Shown in pieces: positions 35,568 through 45,438 of a stretch of 64,000 bases of DNA. The notes beneath the pieces are model-generated. The model did no database searches, was not told the origin of the DNA, and was given only the letters and a program-made list of their open reading frames with translations. Made by a program: the position numbers and the translations under genes. How positions within the stretch are numbered: the first letter of the stretch is position 1; every line of letters begins with the position of its first letter. The stretch is from the NCBI RefSeq assembly GCF_025699295.1, contig NZ_JAILWB010000008.1:124001-188000 (forward strand). Direction: 5' to 3'. This stretch comes from Hydrogenophaga sp. (lineage in GTDB: Bacteria; Pseudomonadota; Gammaproteobacteria; Burkholderiales; Burkholderiaceae_C).

Positions 35568-35710
35568 GAACGGCTATGCCGAACATTTGCATGATAGGTC
35601 TTCACGCACACGGGCGCAAAGGATCTGGCTCACGTTGGCTGGTTCGCGCCTTCAAGTAGCCTGACGGCGTCCCGCAAGTTGCTCCGCTCTGTGTCACGCA
35701 CTGATACAGC

Positions 35711-36994
35711 CTACCGGGGCTGCGTCGTCTCATGCTCGCTTGCGATTCGCAAAACGCGCTCAACTGGAACCTGGTATCGAGGATCGGCCGTGCTCTCGGG
35801 TTTGACCATCTCTGAATGCCCCCACTGTGGATATCGCAGGTATTCATTGCACTGATAGATTGCACTGTCCTCGGAAACAACCGCGTCATGAGGACTTGTT
35901 AGACAGTAGCCGTGAGGACGATCACGGAATGAATTCCAATCGTCTCGAAGGCTATCGAGCATTTCGCTTCCCGGTCGAAGATCCTCCGCGTACCCTCGAC
36001 TGAGGCCAAGCGTTGACAGTAGCCTCGCGATGTCGGCCCCTCGATAAGGCGATGCAATTGATATGACGCTCTTGTAGGCCATGTTGTTGTTCGCAAGGCG
36101 ATTTTCGAGAAGCATCCCCCGAGCGATGAGCCCTCCCATCGAATGGGCGATCACGTAGATTTCCGTGTACTGTTCGTATCGTCCATTGATCACCATGAGT
36201 TCGTTCAGCCAGCGTGACATCTGACGGATTCGCAAGTTTCGTCTTGCGAGCACCGTGGGGTATTCAACCATCCACAGGTCGAACTCCTCGAGTCGAGAGT
36301 CGTTCTTGAGCAATTGCGGAAACTGGTTCCAAGTGCCGGACGCATCGCCGTTCCAACCGTGCAGAAGCACCAGTAGTTTGTGGTTCTGCGTACCCCTTCT
36401 CACCACTGCGGGCTCTTCAAGCCCCGCCGTAGGTGGGATGATCAGGCTCCCCGTGACGCGCGGCCAGACCGCAATGGCAAGCGCAAGCACTATCCCAATC
36501 ACGGTCCCCACTCGTCGTGCCGCGCGGTACCGATCGGCGCCGCTCACTTTCCAGTACGCCGTTGTTCCGACTGCGCGATAGACGCGTATCGTCAGTGCCC
36601 CCGCCACAACCACTACTGCAGCGTGGGCGACGAGGCTCAATATGTACCCAGGCAGTGAGCGCAACCACCGTGGCACAGTGCTCGACTCTGACAGACCCGG
36701 AATCTCCACCGCGGTCGGCACCCCGAGCAGACTCCAGAAAGCAAGAGACACACCGACAAAAGCCACAAGAAGCCAAAGTGTCGGCAGTCTGGAACTTGGC
36801 CGCCTCCTTCTTGTATCTCGGTTGGCGTGCTTGATGAAAGATTCCGCTTCAGCCGTAGCACGCTCCGATTGCACGGCAACTGAGTCTGATCTTCGCAGTA
36901 TTGCGAGCAACGCGAGTGCAACTACAGCTACCGTCCCTGTCAGGGAGAACAAGGCCACCTGGTTCCGGATCAAGAAGTCCAGCAAGTCGCTCAT
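35711..36994 (-). CDS. Membrane-anchored alpha/beta-hydrolase (lipase/PGAP1-like)
   Basis: A 427-residue protein. About four hydrophobic segments occupy the first 220 residues. A soluble alpha/beta-hydrolase domain follows, with oxyanion region LVLLHGWNGD, nucleophile elbow AHSMGGLIAR and a later candidate acid in SPHDAVVSED and His in YPQWGHSEM. Start at 36994 because of a strong GGGAGGTG site. Its substrate is unknown. It separates the DUF3150 gene from nrdJ, an unusual guest in this module. Codon use seems less GC-biased than in the neighbours. Confidence 0.65.
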   Translation of the reverse strand: MSDLLDFLIRNQVALFSLTGTVAVVALALLAILRRSDSVAVQSERATAEAESFIKHANRDTRRRRPSSRLPTLWLLVAFVGVSLAFWSLLGVPTAVEIPGLSESSTVPRWLRSLPGYILSLVAHAAVVVVAGALTIRVYRAVGTTAYWKVSGADRYRAARRVGTVIGIVLALAIAVWPRVTGSLIIPPTAGLEEPAVVRRGTQNHKLLVLLHGWNGDASGTWNQFPQLLKNDSRLEEFDLWMVEYPTVLARRNLRIRQMSRWLNELMVINGRYEQYTEIYVIAHSMGGLIARGMLLENRLANNNMAYKSVISIASPYRGADIARLLSTLGLSRGYAEDLRPGSEMLDSLRDDWNSFRDRPHGYCLTSPHDAVVSEDSAIYQCNEYLRYPQWGHSEMVKPESTADPRYQVPVERVLRIASEHETTQPR

Positions 36995-37019
36995 CAAGCA
37001 CCTCCCGAGGTCCAAGCAG

Positions 37020-37265
37020 CTACATCTCGATCTCCGGGCCAGACGCGTTGTTGTGTTGTGCCAGAACCGCCTCCGCGGGAGCAAGGTCGCACACAACAAC
37101 TGCCTGGTTCGCATCGTCCCAATCGTGAACGACTCGAATCACCACAAAAGCCCGCCGATTCGCGGCAATGATGATTTCACCTTTGATGGGTATGCGCCGA
37201 AGCAACACCGGATCTCGATTGGCCAGTTTTCCTGTCGAAGCCATGCGCAAATAGACAGCCTCCAT
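37020..37265 (-). CDS. Small hypothetical protein
   Basis: An 81-residue protein with an N-terminal MEAVYLRMAS and a beta-rich middle (GEIIIAANRRAFVVIRVVHDW). No family recognised. The ATG at 37265 has a strong GAGGAGGG site 4 bases upstream, which supports it as real. It lies 25 bases upstream of the membrane hydrolase gene and is probably co-transcribed with it. The 264 bases between it and nrdJ show no gene. Confidence 0.5.
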   Translation of the reverse strand: MEAVYLRMASTGKLANRDPVLLRRIPIKGEIIIAANRRAFVVIRVVHDWDDANQAVVVCDLAPAEAVLAQHNNASGPEIEM

Positions 37266-37529
37266 ACGCCCTCCTCTATGCTCGTACAGACGTGGACCAC
37301 AACGGAAACGGGACTGCCAGAAGCACCTTGTCATACGCGGTCATCGCGTATTGGCTCCAGTGGCTAGTCTGTCGCCCAGCTGTTGCAGCTGGCAGTCGAA
37401 TTCTGAAGTGTTGTTCACTTCTCGACAATAGGCCTGTTTGACTGTCTGAAAGCTCGGTTGCCTTTAGACAGTCCCCTCTTTCGAGGGAACTGCGAAACCG
37501 GGGCGCTACCCCCGATTCCACTATTTTGG

Positions 37530-39722
37530 TTAGCCGCAGCTACCAATGTGCCCGCACGCATCGCACGACTCGCACCCGTTGACCTTGTGCAGCGCCATGG
37601 CACCGCATTCCGGGCACTGCTTGCCGCCCAGGCGAACCTCACGGCTTTCCTTGGCGCCCACGTCGACCACACCCGAGGTGTTGTCACTGCGAGCCAGCGG
37701 AGCGCCTTTCAGCAGGCCCAGCGCTTTCATGCGCGCCAGCAGCAGGGTGGCCACGTAGGCAACTGTGCTCGGGTAGTTCTCTTGCTTGACGTCTCCCGGC
37801 ACCTGGGCCAGGAAGTCGCCACGCACCTCACCGAAGTTCGCCAGCTTCTCCAGCTTCATGGCCACCCATTTCGGGTCGCTCACTCGCATGTCGATCGACA
37901 GCACCTTCATGAGGCCGTTCAGAGCCGCCGGATAGGTACCAGACAACCACACCGAGTACGGGCGGATCTGGCCGTTGGGCAACTTCAGTTCCTTCGTATG
38001 CAGGAGGAAGTCGTCGCCCGTTGCCGGGTTGCTTACGTCCACATGCCAGCCAAGACCACCGTTGGGCCCAGTCTTAGGCTCGCGCCGGCTGAACAGGGCT
38101 TCCATCATCGGCGAGGCCTTGTGTTCATTGAGCGCACCGATCTCGTTCAAGCGATGCTTGACCAGGACCGCGAAGCCAGCCGTCAGTGACGGCATCAGCA
38201 CTCGTGCGCCCGTTGCCGGGTGGGTCATCTCGAAACCGTCATCACCGACCGTGTTGATCAGGGAGTCCAGCTTCATCTGCAAGAAGGCGCCGTCGTCGGT
38301 ACGCATGTCCACGCTCAGGGCCTTTGCGATTGCTCCCAGGCCGCGCGGCGCTTCGTTACCAGCAATGTAGACCTCCAACGGATGTTTCTCGCCGTTCTGC
38401 CAGTGGTTCACAACCACCGCGAAGTCCCCTTGCGGGTGACGCACGCTGTAGGTGACACCCTCTGCCACTACGTCCGGTCGGCTCGGCCAACGCAGGTTGT
38501 CAACGACGTTGGGAACGTCCTTGATCTCCACGCGACGGTCCGGATCATCGGTTCGCAGATCCTGCTCACCTTTGCCGGCGCCTTTGGCTTCTTCTTCCGT
38601 CATCAGCACCGCGCCCGTCATTTCGTTGGGGCGATAGGTGGTGATCCCTTTGAGGCCCGATTTCCATGCATCCATGTAGATGCGCGAGAAGGCCTCGAAG
38701 GAGTAGTCGGCCGGCACGTTCACCGTCTTGCTGATTGCGCTGTCGATGAAAGGAATCACAGCCGCCATGACGCGCAGGTGTTCCTCAACCGATAGCTCCA
38801 GCGCCGTCGCGATCACAGAGGTGTCCGCGTCCTCGCCTTTGACCATCTTCAGCACGCGGTATGCGTGATCGTCCGCGGTCCAGAGCTTGCGCTCCTCGCC
38901 TTTGCCGGTACGCACGTTGCGGTATTGCTTCAGCGCGAACGTGGGCTCGATGCCGGAGCTTGCGTTGTCCGCAAAGCCCAACGAGATCGTGCCAGTTGGC
39001 GCAATCGACAGCAGATGCGAATTGCGGATGCCATGCTTGCGTATGGCCTCTTTGATGTGCTCGGGCAACGTCGATGCGAAGGTACCCTCTTCCAGGTACT
39101 TGTCCGCGTCGAACAGGGGGAACGCGCCCAGTTCTTTTGCCAGCTCCACGGAAGCCATGTAGGCGGCATCACGCATCTCGCGCGTCACCTTCGACGCGAA
39201 CTCAGCGGACTCTTCGCTACCGTAGCTCAGGCCCAGCATTGCCATCGCGTTTGCCAGACCAAGGTAGCCCAGACCGATGCGACGCTTGAGGTGCGCTTCC
39301 TGCTTCTGTTGCTCCAGCGGCCACTTGGTTGCATCGAGCACACGATCGAGCATTCGAACGGCGCCCGGCACCACGCGCCTGAACGCCTCGTAGTCGAACT
39401 CCGCCTCGTGCGTGAAGGGGTTCTTCACGTAGCGGTAGAGATTCAGTGCACCAAGGTCGCAGCAGCCGTAGCCTGGCAACATTTGCTCACCACATGGATT
39501 GCTCGCCGCGATGGTTTCGCAGTATCGTAGGTTGTTGGCTTCGTTGATGGTGTCCAGGAACATCACGCCAGGGTCCGCCGTCTCGTACGTGTTTCGCATG
39601 ATCTTCTGCCACAGGTAGCGGGCCTTGATCGTGCGGTAGACGTAGCGCGCTTTGCCGTCCTTGCAGACGACCGTTTCGGTCGCGCCGCGCGGAGGGGCTT
39701 CGTGCACCAGGTTGAAATCACC
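37530..39722 (-). pseudogene. nrdJ: C-terminal part of class II ribonucleotide reductase NrdJ, cut by insertion
   Basis: This is residues 245-974 of an adenosylcobalamin-dependent ribonucleotide reductase. It keeps the active-site motif NPCGEQ (radical Cys321, with Asn319 and Glu323), the second redox cysteine Cys332 in GCCDLG, and a C-terminal zinc-type tail with CPEC and CDACGHIGSC. It has lost its start: the frame upstream runs into the transposon end at 39723. The missing first 244 residues lie at 54794-55530 in the same frame. A protein starting inside the insertion at 39956 is formally possible but would lack the N-terminal redox cysteine and half the barrel. Confidence 0.9.
39718..39722. 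repeat. Target site duplication, left copy (TCACC)
   Basis: TCACC stands directly before the left terminal inverted repeat and again directly after the right one. On the coding strand (GGTGA) it supplies the codon for Gly245 and two bases of Asp246 of NrdJ. Confidence 0.85.
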
Positions 39723-39752
39723 CGTAGGGCGCCAGAGTAGTTGCTCTGGCGC
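39723..39752. repeat. Left terminal inverted repeat with hairpin
   Basis: The 12-bp repeat CGTAGGGCGCCA (39723-39734) continues into a perfect 9-bp hairpin GCGCCAGAG/CTCTGGCGC with a six-base loop. The right end has the inverted 12 bases but not this hairpin; a CTGGCGC copy lies at nearly the same distance from both ends. Confidence 0.8.
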
Positions 39753-39989
39753 ATTGGAGAAATCAAGGACTTGCGGGACTTCGTGCCACAGGGCTGGACC
39801 CGCTCGGACCAAAGTTGGTGCGACCGACCTGCTTCGCCGCCAAGGTTCTTGCAACTTGACTTCTGGCGAGACGCTGAAAACTTTGTCGATGGCGGGCGGC
39901 TGCCTTGCAGAAAAATGGCTCGGGCATGCAAACCGCGAGTTGCATCGCTCACACAATGGGTGATGAGCAATGGCTTGATTGCCGGTGGG

Positions 39990-41216
39990 CTAGATGTGCT
40001 TGAGATCGACCAGAAGAGCGGCGTCGGCGGCCAGATCGTCCCCGCATATCCATTCGACTGCATCGAGCTTCAGTCGAATGTATTTTTTGAAGAGCTCTCG
40101 CAAGTCCTTCTCGATCGAGGTTGCAGTCAAACCGGGCTGCAGCACCCCACGGAAGGTAAGAATCTCTCTGTGCTCACGCTTCGAGACAACCACTTGCGCG
40201 CGTTGAATCTGCGGGATGCGCACCAGCATCTCTTCAATGTTGCGCGGATAGATGAAGATTTCGCGGGCTTTCACCGCCTGTCCAACCCGGCCCTTCAGCG
40301 GGCTGATGCGGCTGACGAATCCGTCGGTCGAGGTGGCGATACCTTCGGCCAAATCGCCTGTACCAAACCGCACAAGGGGCCAGCCGTGATTCAGGGTGGT
40401 GACCACGATCTCACCGGTGTGACCCAAGGGCAAGGGAATGCCCGTTCGGGGGTCACAAATCTGGACCAGCCTTTGCGGCTGCACGGTGTAGCCTTCATGG
40501 CCCGCTTCTTCGTAGCCGATGAGGCCAAAATCGCCGGTCGCGTACGCTGAGAAGGTCTTGATGCTGTAGCGGTTCTCCAGTGCACGCCGCTTGCCCATCC
40601 AGTCGCCCATTTCCCCACCGAGCAGCACCGACTTGAGTTTCCAGGCCGCCGGAAGCGGATGGCCCAACTGCTCCAGTGTGTTGATCAGCGTGATGAAGAA
40701 GGCCGTTGAGGCGCAGACGCAGGTGACACCCAGTTCCAGTATCAGTTGGGCCTGCTGTTCGGCGCCACCGGGGCCGCAGGGAATGACGGTGGCGCCTGTG
40801 GCCGCGATGCCCTGGTCGAGCAGGACACCTGCAGGTACCAGGTGATACGACCATGTGTTCAGCACCCGGTCCTGTGGGCCGATGCCCGCGCGCCGGAAGC
40901 TATGGGAAAAGCCGTGACCGTCCCGATCGTCGTTCAACTGAGGTTCGTAAATGGGGCCTGGCGACACAAAGATGCGCCGGATCGCTGCTTCGTCGGCGGC
41001 CAGGAAGCCGCCGAACGGCGGCGCCTTGCGCTGGTGGTCCAGCAGCGCGTCCTTGCTCGTGACGGGCAGGCGCGCCAAGTCGGCCGCACTGCGGATCTCC
41101 TGCGGCGTCATGCCCGTGCGCTCGTAGATGTCGCGGATGGCGGGCGCGCGGTCGTAGGCGTTCTGCTGCGCGGCACGAAGGTAGGCGAGCCGATCCGGCG
41201 GCAAGGGGTACGTCAT
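39990..41216 (-). CDS. PaaK-like acyl/aryl-CoA ligase
   Basis: A 408-residue AMP-forming ligase of the phenylacetate-CoA ligase type. The N-terminal half has LPVTSKDALLDHQ and TGATVIPCGPGGAEQQ; the adenylate region FSAYATGDFGLIGYEE and the hinge FGTGDLAEG follow, and the PaaK-type C-terminal lid ends the protein. It should activate the imported acid to a CoA thioester in the cytoplasm. It is transcribed divergently from most of the cargo, 15 bases after the enoyl-CoA hydratase gene, and is the left-most gene of the insertion. Confidence 0.75.
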   Translation of the reverse strand: MTYPLPPDRLAYLRAAQQNAYDRAPAIRDIYERTGMTPQEIRSAADLARLPVTSKDALLDHQRKAPPFGGFLAADEAAIRRIFVSPGPIYEPQLNDDRDGHGFSHSFRRAGIGPQDRVLNTWSYHLVPAGVLLDQGIAATGATVIPCGPGGAEQQAQLILELGVTCVCASTAFFITLINTLEQLGHPLPAAWKLKSVLLGGEMGDWMGKRRALENRYSIKTFSAYATGDFGLIGYEEAGHEGYTVQPQRLVQICDPRTGIPLPLGHTGEIVVTTLNHGWPLVRFGTGDLAEGIATSTDGFVSRISPLKGRVGQAVKAREIFIYPRNIEEMLVRIPQIQRAQVVVSKREHREILTFRGVLQPGLTATSIEKDLRELFKKYIRLKLDAVEWICGDDLAADAALLVDLKHI

Positions 41217-41231
41217 GGTCGGCCTCTTCGC

Positions 41232-42044
41232 CTACTGGCCCGTGAATCGGGGCGGCCGCTTCTCTTCGAAGGCCAACAATCCTTCGCACTGGTCGGCGCT
41301 GTGCGAATGCACTTCCGAGGCGAGCAGTTCCAGGCGCAATGCGGTCTCCATGGGTTGTTGCAGGCCATCGTCGATCAGCGCCTTCATGCGCCTCACGCCC
41401 AGCGGACTCTTGGTGGCGATCTTGTCCACCAGAGTCTGGGTGGCCTCCTCCAGATCTCCTGCGTCCACCACCTGGTTGACCAGACCGGCCTGCATCATGT
41501 CTTCCGCAGTGAGAAAGTCACCTGTGAAAAGCAGGTACTTGGCGCGTGTGGGCCCAATGACGCGGGGTAGGCGAACCGAGCCCCCTCCGCCCGGCAACAA
41601 ACCGTAGTTCGCATGGGCATCGCCGATCTTGGCGCCACGAGCGGCCAGCACTAGGTCGCAGCAGAGCACCAACTCCAGGCCGCCGGCCAGGGCCAGTCCA
41701 TTGAGTGCGGCGATCACCGGTTTTGGGAAGCTGTCCAGCCGGTTCATCGTGGTCAGGACACAGTCGAGAAACCGACGCGGGCCGTCCGGGTCCGATTGCG
41801 CGCGAACGTACTTGAGATCAGCCCCGGCGCAGAAGGCCCGGCCCGCGCCGGTGAGAACGACCGCCCGAACCTCGGGGTTTTTCTCGGCCTCGTTCAGGGC
41901 CTGATCAATGCCGTTGAGCAGTTCCGGTGTGAGGGCGTTCATGGCCTCCGGCCGATTCAGGCGGATCCACATCGCCCCTTGGCGGACTTCCACGACAACA
42001 GCGGGTGGCGGCATTGTTTCTCTCTCCATGGCTTGTTTTTTCAT
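41232..42044 (-). CDS. Enoyl-CoA hydratase/isomerase family protein
   Basis: A 270-residue crotonase-fold protein. It has the oxyanion-hole patterns GRAFCAGADLK and LNGLALAGGLELVLCCD. The first active-site Glu (in GGLELVL) is present, but the second, usually before the GLFPGAGG loop, is not seen in HANYGLLPGGGG, so it may be an isomerase or hydrolase rather than a classical hydratase. Other ATGs at 42029 and 42014 are possible starts. It shares a divergent control region with the CoA-transferase gene. Confidence 0.75.
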   Translation of the reverse strand: MKKQAMERETMPPPAVVVEVRQGAMWIRLNRPEAMNALTPELLNGIDQALNEAEKNPEVRAVVLTGAGRAFCAGADLKYVRAQSDPDGPRRFLDCVLTTMNRLDSFPKPVIAALNGLALAGGLELVLCCDLVLAARGAKIGDAHANYGLLPGGGGSVRLPRVIGPTRAKYLLFTGDFLTAEDMMQAGLVNQVVDAGDLEEATQTLVDKIATKSPLGVRRMKALIDDGLQQPMETALRLELLASEVHSHSADQCEGLLAFEEKRPPRFTGQ

Positions 42045-42110
42045 GATCGGATTCTGCGATTCAACCGGCAGTCGGGCCCTCGGTAATTTCCATTACTGCA
42101 GGGTTGTTAA

Positions 42111-42128
42111 TTTTACTTTACAGTAAAA
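42111..42128. promoter_or_regulatory. Palindromic operator in the divergent promoter region
   Basis: The 18-base palindrome TTTTACT-TTAC-AGTAAAA lies in the 106-base gap between the divergent hydratase and CoA-transferase genes, 23 bases before the latter. It is embedded in wider arms GGTTGTT and AACAACC. A copy with 17 of 18 bases identical stands upstream of the thiolase operon. It is probably the site of the TetR regulator encoded at 53641. Confidence 0.7.
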
Positions 42129-42150
42129 ATTAAACAACCGAAAGAGCAGA

Positions 42151-43218
42151 ATGAACCAGCAGGCGGCATTGCAGGGGTCTCCGTTGAAGGGGATCAAAGT
42201 GGTGGAGTTCGAGGGCATCGGACCGGGGCCTCTGGCCGGCTTGCTGCTCATGCAACTCGGGGCGGAGGTCACGCTGGTGGCGCGTCCGGGACCGGGCGCA
42301 TTGCCCAAGGACATGACGCCGCGTGAGGATGGTTTGTTGTCTCGCGGCAAGCGCCGCGTGGTCTTGAACTTGAAAGAGGACCACGGCCGCGCCCACGCGC
42401 TGGAGATCGTTGCGGCGAGTGACGGGCTGATCGAGGGCAACCGGCCCGGCGTCATGGAGCGCCTGGGTCTTGGGCCGGGCGCCTGTGCGCCGCTGAACCC
42501 GCGCCTGGTGTACGGGCGCATGACCGGTTGGGGCCAGGACGGGCCACTGGCGCAGGCCGCCGGCCACGACATGAACTATGTGGCGCTCACCGGCCTCATG
42601 GCGTTGACGCAGCGCCCTGGTCACCCGCCCATGCTGCCCCCCACGGTGCTGGGCGATGCGGCGGGCGCGCTGGGTTTCGCGTTGGGCATGGTGTCCGGCT
42701 TGCTGGCGGCCAGGTCGAGCGGGCAGGGCTGTGTGGTGGATGGCGCCATCGTGGATGTGTTGGCCATGCTGTCTCCGCTGGTGCAGATCATCAGCGCCGC
42801 AGGTGGTTTTGATCCGGGGGTGCCCAGTGTGTTCCACGACTCGCCCTTTTACGACCGGTACCTCTGTGCGGATGGTCGCTACATCACCGTGGGGGCCATC
42901 GAGCCACCGTTCTACGCACTGCTGCTGCAGCGGCTCGGGCTGACCGATGTGGTGTTGTCCGATCAGATGAACCGATCGGCGTGGCCGACGCTGAAGGCGC
43001 GGATGACGGCGCTGTTCGCATCGCAGCCCAGTGCCCACTGGACACAGCTTCTGGAGGGGACGGACGCCTGCTATGCACCGGTGCTGAACATGACCGAGGC
43101 GGCCGTCCACCCACACAACGTGGCGCGTGGCCTGTACCGCGTCACGCCGGAAGGCGATGTCGAGACCGTGAGGGGATTGCGATTTCTGGCGCTGACGGAT
43201 CGGGCCACCGCCGTCTGA
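42151..43218 (+). CDS. Class III (CaiB/BaiF) CoA-transferase
   Basis: A 355-residue protein of the CaiB/BaiF family, which includes formyl- and succinyl-CoA transferases and 2-methylacyl-CoA racemases. Visible marks are GIKVVEFEGIGPGPLAG at the start, RVVLNLKEDHGR, GRMTGWGQDGPLAQAAGHD and the probable catalytic Asp in TVLGDAAGALG. Length is short-type (racemase-like), so racemisation of a 2-methyl acyl-CoA is as likely as CoA transfer. It is directly downstream of the palindromic operator. Confidence 0.8.
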   Translation: MNQQAALQGSPLKGIKVVEFEGIGPGPLAGLLLMQLGAEVTLVARPGPGALPKDMTPREDGLLSRGKRRVVLNLKEDHGRAHALEIVAASDGLIEGNRPGVMERLGLGPGACAPLNPRLVYGRMTGWGQDGPLAQAAGHDMNYVALTGLMALTQRPGHPPMLPPTVLGDAAGALGFALGMVSGLLAARSSGQGCVVDGAIVDVLAMLSPLVQIISAAGGFDPGVPSVFHDSPFYDRYLCADGRYITVGAIEPPFYALLLQRLGLTDVVLSDQMNRSAWPTLKARMTALFASQPSAHWTQLLEGTDACYAPVLNMTEAAVHPHNVARGLYRVTPEGDVETVRGLRFLALTDRATAV

Positions 43219-43254
43219 TCAGGCATCGGGATTTCCCTAGTCGTTTCGTCAAAA

Positions 43255-43272
43255 TTCTACTTTACAGTAAAA
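43255..43272. promoter_or_regulatory. Second copy of the palindromic operator
   Basis: The sequence differs at one base from the palindrome at 42111-42128. It lies 66 bases upstream of the thiolase start, in the 119-base gap after the CoA-transferase gene. A partial half-site (CTTTACAAACAGTAG) follows immediately. It marks a second promoter of the same regulon. Confidence 0.7.
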
Positions 43273-43337
43273 CAACTTTACAAACAGTAGATCGGTGTCG
43301 AGGCGGCGCCTCCATTCGACCCGCTTAAAGGAGAAAT

Positions 43338-44579
43338 GTGTTGGAAGACATCTATGTCGTTGGTGTGGGGATGACCCCGTTTGGCCGACATCTGGACAAA
43401 GACATCAAGCAGCTGACGCGCGAGGCGACCGAGGCGGCGCTGGTGGATGCAGGGATGCGGCAGGAGGACCTGCAAGCCGCCTTCTTTGGCAACACCTCCC
43501 AAGGTCACATGGAAGGCCAGCACATGATCCGCGGGCAGATTGCCTTGCGCGCCATGGGGATCGGGCGCATCCCGGTGGTGAACATCGAGAACGCCTGCGC
43601 CAGCGGATCCTCCGCGTTCGTGCTGGCGTGCAACCACGTCCGGTCAGGTGCCAGTGACGTGGCCCTGGCCATTGGCGCGGAGAAGATGTTCACCACGGAC
43701 AAGCAGAAGATGTTCTCGGTCTTTGACAGCGCCTGGGATCTCTCCCGGGCGGCCGAGATTCGCGACGACCTGATGAAGCTCGGGCGCGATGTGTTGGTGC
43801 CGGAGGGGTCCACTTCACCCCGGCCCTACAGCGTGTTCATGGACGTGTACGCGGCGTTCGCGCGCTCCCACATGCGCACGTTCGGCACCACGCAGCGGCA
43901 GCTGGCGGCCGTCTCTGCCAAGAACCACGCGCACTCGGTGCACAACCCGCTGTCGCAGTACCAGGTGGCTTACAGCATCGACGACGTGCTGGCCGCGCCG
44001 CCCATCACCTACCCACTGACCTTGCCGATGTGTTCTCCGGTGTCGGACGGTGCGGCCGCGGTCATCGTGTGCAACCGGTCCGCGCTCCAGCGGCTGGGCC
44101 TCGACGCGCGCCGGGCGATCCGGGTGCTGGCCACCCTCGTGCAAAGCGGCTCGGCCCGCAGCGAGGACGACCACGCCAACCATTGCACGGCGCTGGCCGC
44201 GCGCCGGGCCTACGAGCTGGCCGGTGTGGGGCCTGACGACATCTCCGTGGCCGAAGTCCACGACGCCACCGCCATGGGCGAAATCATCCAGTCCGAAAAC
44301 CTGGGCTTCTGCGAGTTCGGCCAGGGTGGCGTGATCGCCGAGCGGGGCGACACCCGCATCGGTGGGCGCATTCCCATCAACCCATCGGGTGGGCTGGAGT
44401 CGAAGGGGCACCCGGTGGGTGCGACAGGCCTGGCGCAGGTGCATGAGCTGGTGACCCAGCTGCGCGCCGAAGCCGGCGCGCGGCAAGTGGAAGGCGCGCG
44501 CATCGCATTGGCAGAAAACGGCGGTGGTCTCGAAGGCATCGAGGAAGCCGTGGCCTGCATCACGATCCTGGCGCGCTGA
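43338..44579 (+). CDS. Thiolase (SCP2/acetyl-CoA acyltransferase type)
   Basis: A 413-residue thiolase. The nucleophile region is NIENACASGSSAF, and the C-terminal active site is GHPVGATGLAQV after NPSGGLES. It cleaves 3-ketoacyl-CoA to acetyl- or propionyl-CoA plus a shorter acyl-CoA. This subfamily often has a DUF35 partner, which is absent here. Start is GTG 43338, preceded by AAAGGAG; an overlapping ATG two bases upstream is out of frame. Confidence 0.85.
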   Translation: MLEDIYVVGVGMTPFGRHLDKDIKQLTREATEAALVDAGMRQEDLQAAFFGNTSQGHMEGQHMIRGQIALRAMGIGRIPVVNIENACASGSSAFVLACNHVRSGASDVALAIGAEKMFTTDKQKMFSVFDSAWDLSRAAEIRDDLMKLGRDVLVPEGSTSPRPYSVFMDVYAAFARSHMRTFGTTQRQLAAVSAKNHAHSVHNPLSQYQVAYSIDDVLAAPPITYPLTLPMCSPVSDGAAAVIVCNRSALQRLGLDARRAIRVLATLVQSGSARSEDDHANHCTALAARRAYELAGVGPDDISVAEVHDATAMGEIIQSENLGFCEFGQGGVIAERGDTRIGGRIPINPSGGLESKGHPVGATGLAQVHELVTQLRAEAGARQVEGARIALAENGGGLEGIEEAVACITILAR

Positions 44580-44605
44580 GCGCCCTACCGAAAGAAGCAA
44601 GCAAC

Positions 44606-45367
44606 ATGGACATCAAGAACACGGTGGCGCTGGTGACCGGCGCGGGTTCGGGCCTGGGTCTGGCGACCTGCAAGGCCCTGGTCGATGCGGGCGCCAAGGT
44701 GGTGGCGGTCGACCTGGACGAAGACCGCCTGGTGCGCGAGATGACGCCTTTGGGCGACAGCGTGCGCGCACTGAAAGTGGATGTGGCCGACGACGCCAGT
44801 GTGGAGGCCGCCGTAGCGTTCGCGGTCCGCACGTTCGGTGCCTTGCAGGTGGCCGTGAACTGCGCGGGCATTCTGGGCCCGTGCAAGACCTTGTCCAAGG
44901 GCGAGCTGTTTCCGCTGGACCTCTGGAACCGCGTGATCGGTGTCAACCTCACCGGCACCTTCAACGTCATCCGGCACGCTGCCCGGGCCATGGCTCAAAA
45001 CGAACCTAATGTGGACGGCGAGCGCGGCGTGATCGTCAACACATCTTCGGGGGCGGCCTGGCAAGGGCAGATGGGGCAGGCCGCCTACAGCGCCAGCAAG
45101 GCGGGAGTCATGGGTCTGACCCTACCCGTGGCGCGAGACCTGGCGCAGCACGGGGTGCGGGTCGTCGCGCTCGCGCCGGGTCTGTTCGAGACAGGCATGT
45201 CGGCCGGCATGCCGACCAAGGTGGCGCAAAACATCATCGAGAAAGTCATCCTGTTCCCGAACCGCATGGGGCAGGCGCCGGAGTTCTCTGCCCTGGTCCG
45301 CCATGTGGTGGAGAACGCCTACCTGAACGCCACCACGCTGAGCATCGATGGTGGCGCCCGGCTCTGA
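44606..45367 (+). CDS. HSD10-like short-chain 3-hydroxyacyl-CoA dehydrogenase
   Basis: A 253-residue SDR enzyme. It has the NAD site TGAGSGLG (11-18), the Asp of VVAVDLDED that favours NAD, NCAGILG, the catalytic Ser in NTSSGAAW and YSASK. Overall it resembles 3-hydroxyacyl-CoA dehydrogenase type II (HSD17B10), which acts in breakdown of 2-methyl-branched acyl-CoAs. It follows the thiolase by 26 bases and supplies the step before it. Confidence 0.8.
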   Translation: MDIKNTVALVTGAGSGLGLATCKALVDAGAKVVAVDLDEDRLVREMTPLGDSVRALKVDVADDASVEAAVAFAVRTFGALQVAVNCAGILGPCKTLSKGELFPLDLWNRVIGVNLTGTFNVIRHAARAMAQNEPNVDGERGVIVNTSSGAAWQGQMGQAAYSASKAGVMGLTLPVARDLAQHGVRVVALAPGLFETGMSAGMPTKVAQNIIEKVILFPNRMGQAPEFSALVRHVVENAYLNATTLSIDGGARL

Positions 45368-45438
45368 CCGGGGCCGATGCGCCAGCCCGAAAAGAACCCC
45401 ACCGCAAGACCCCCCAATGGTCTGAACAAGGAGACCCG

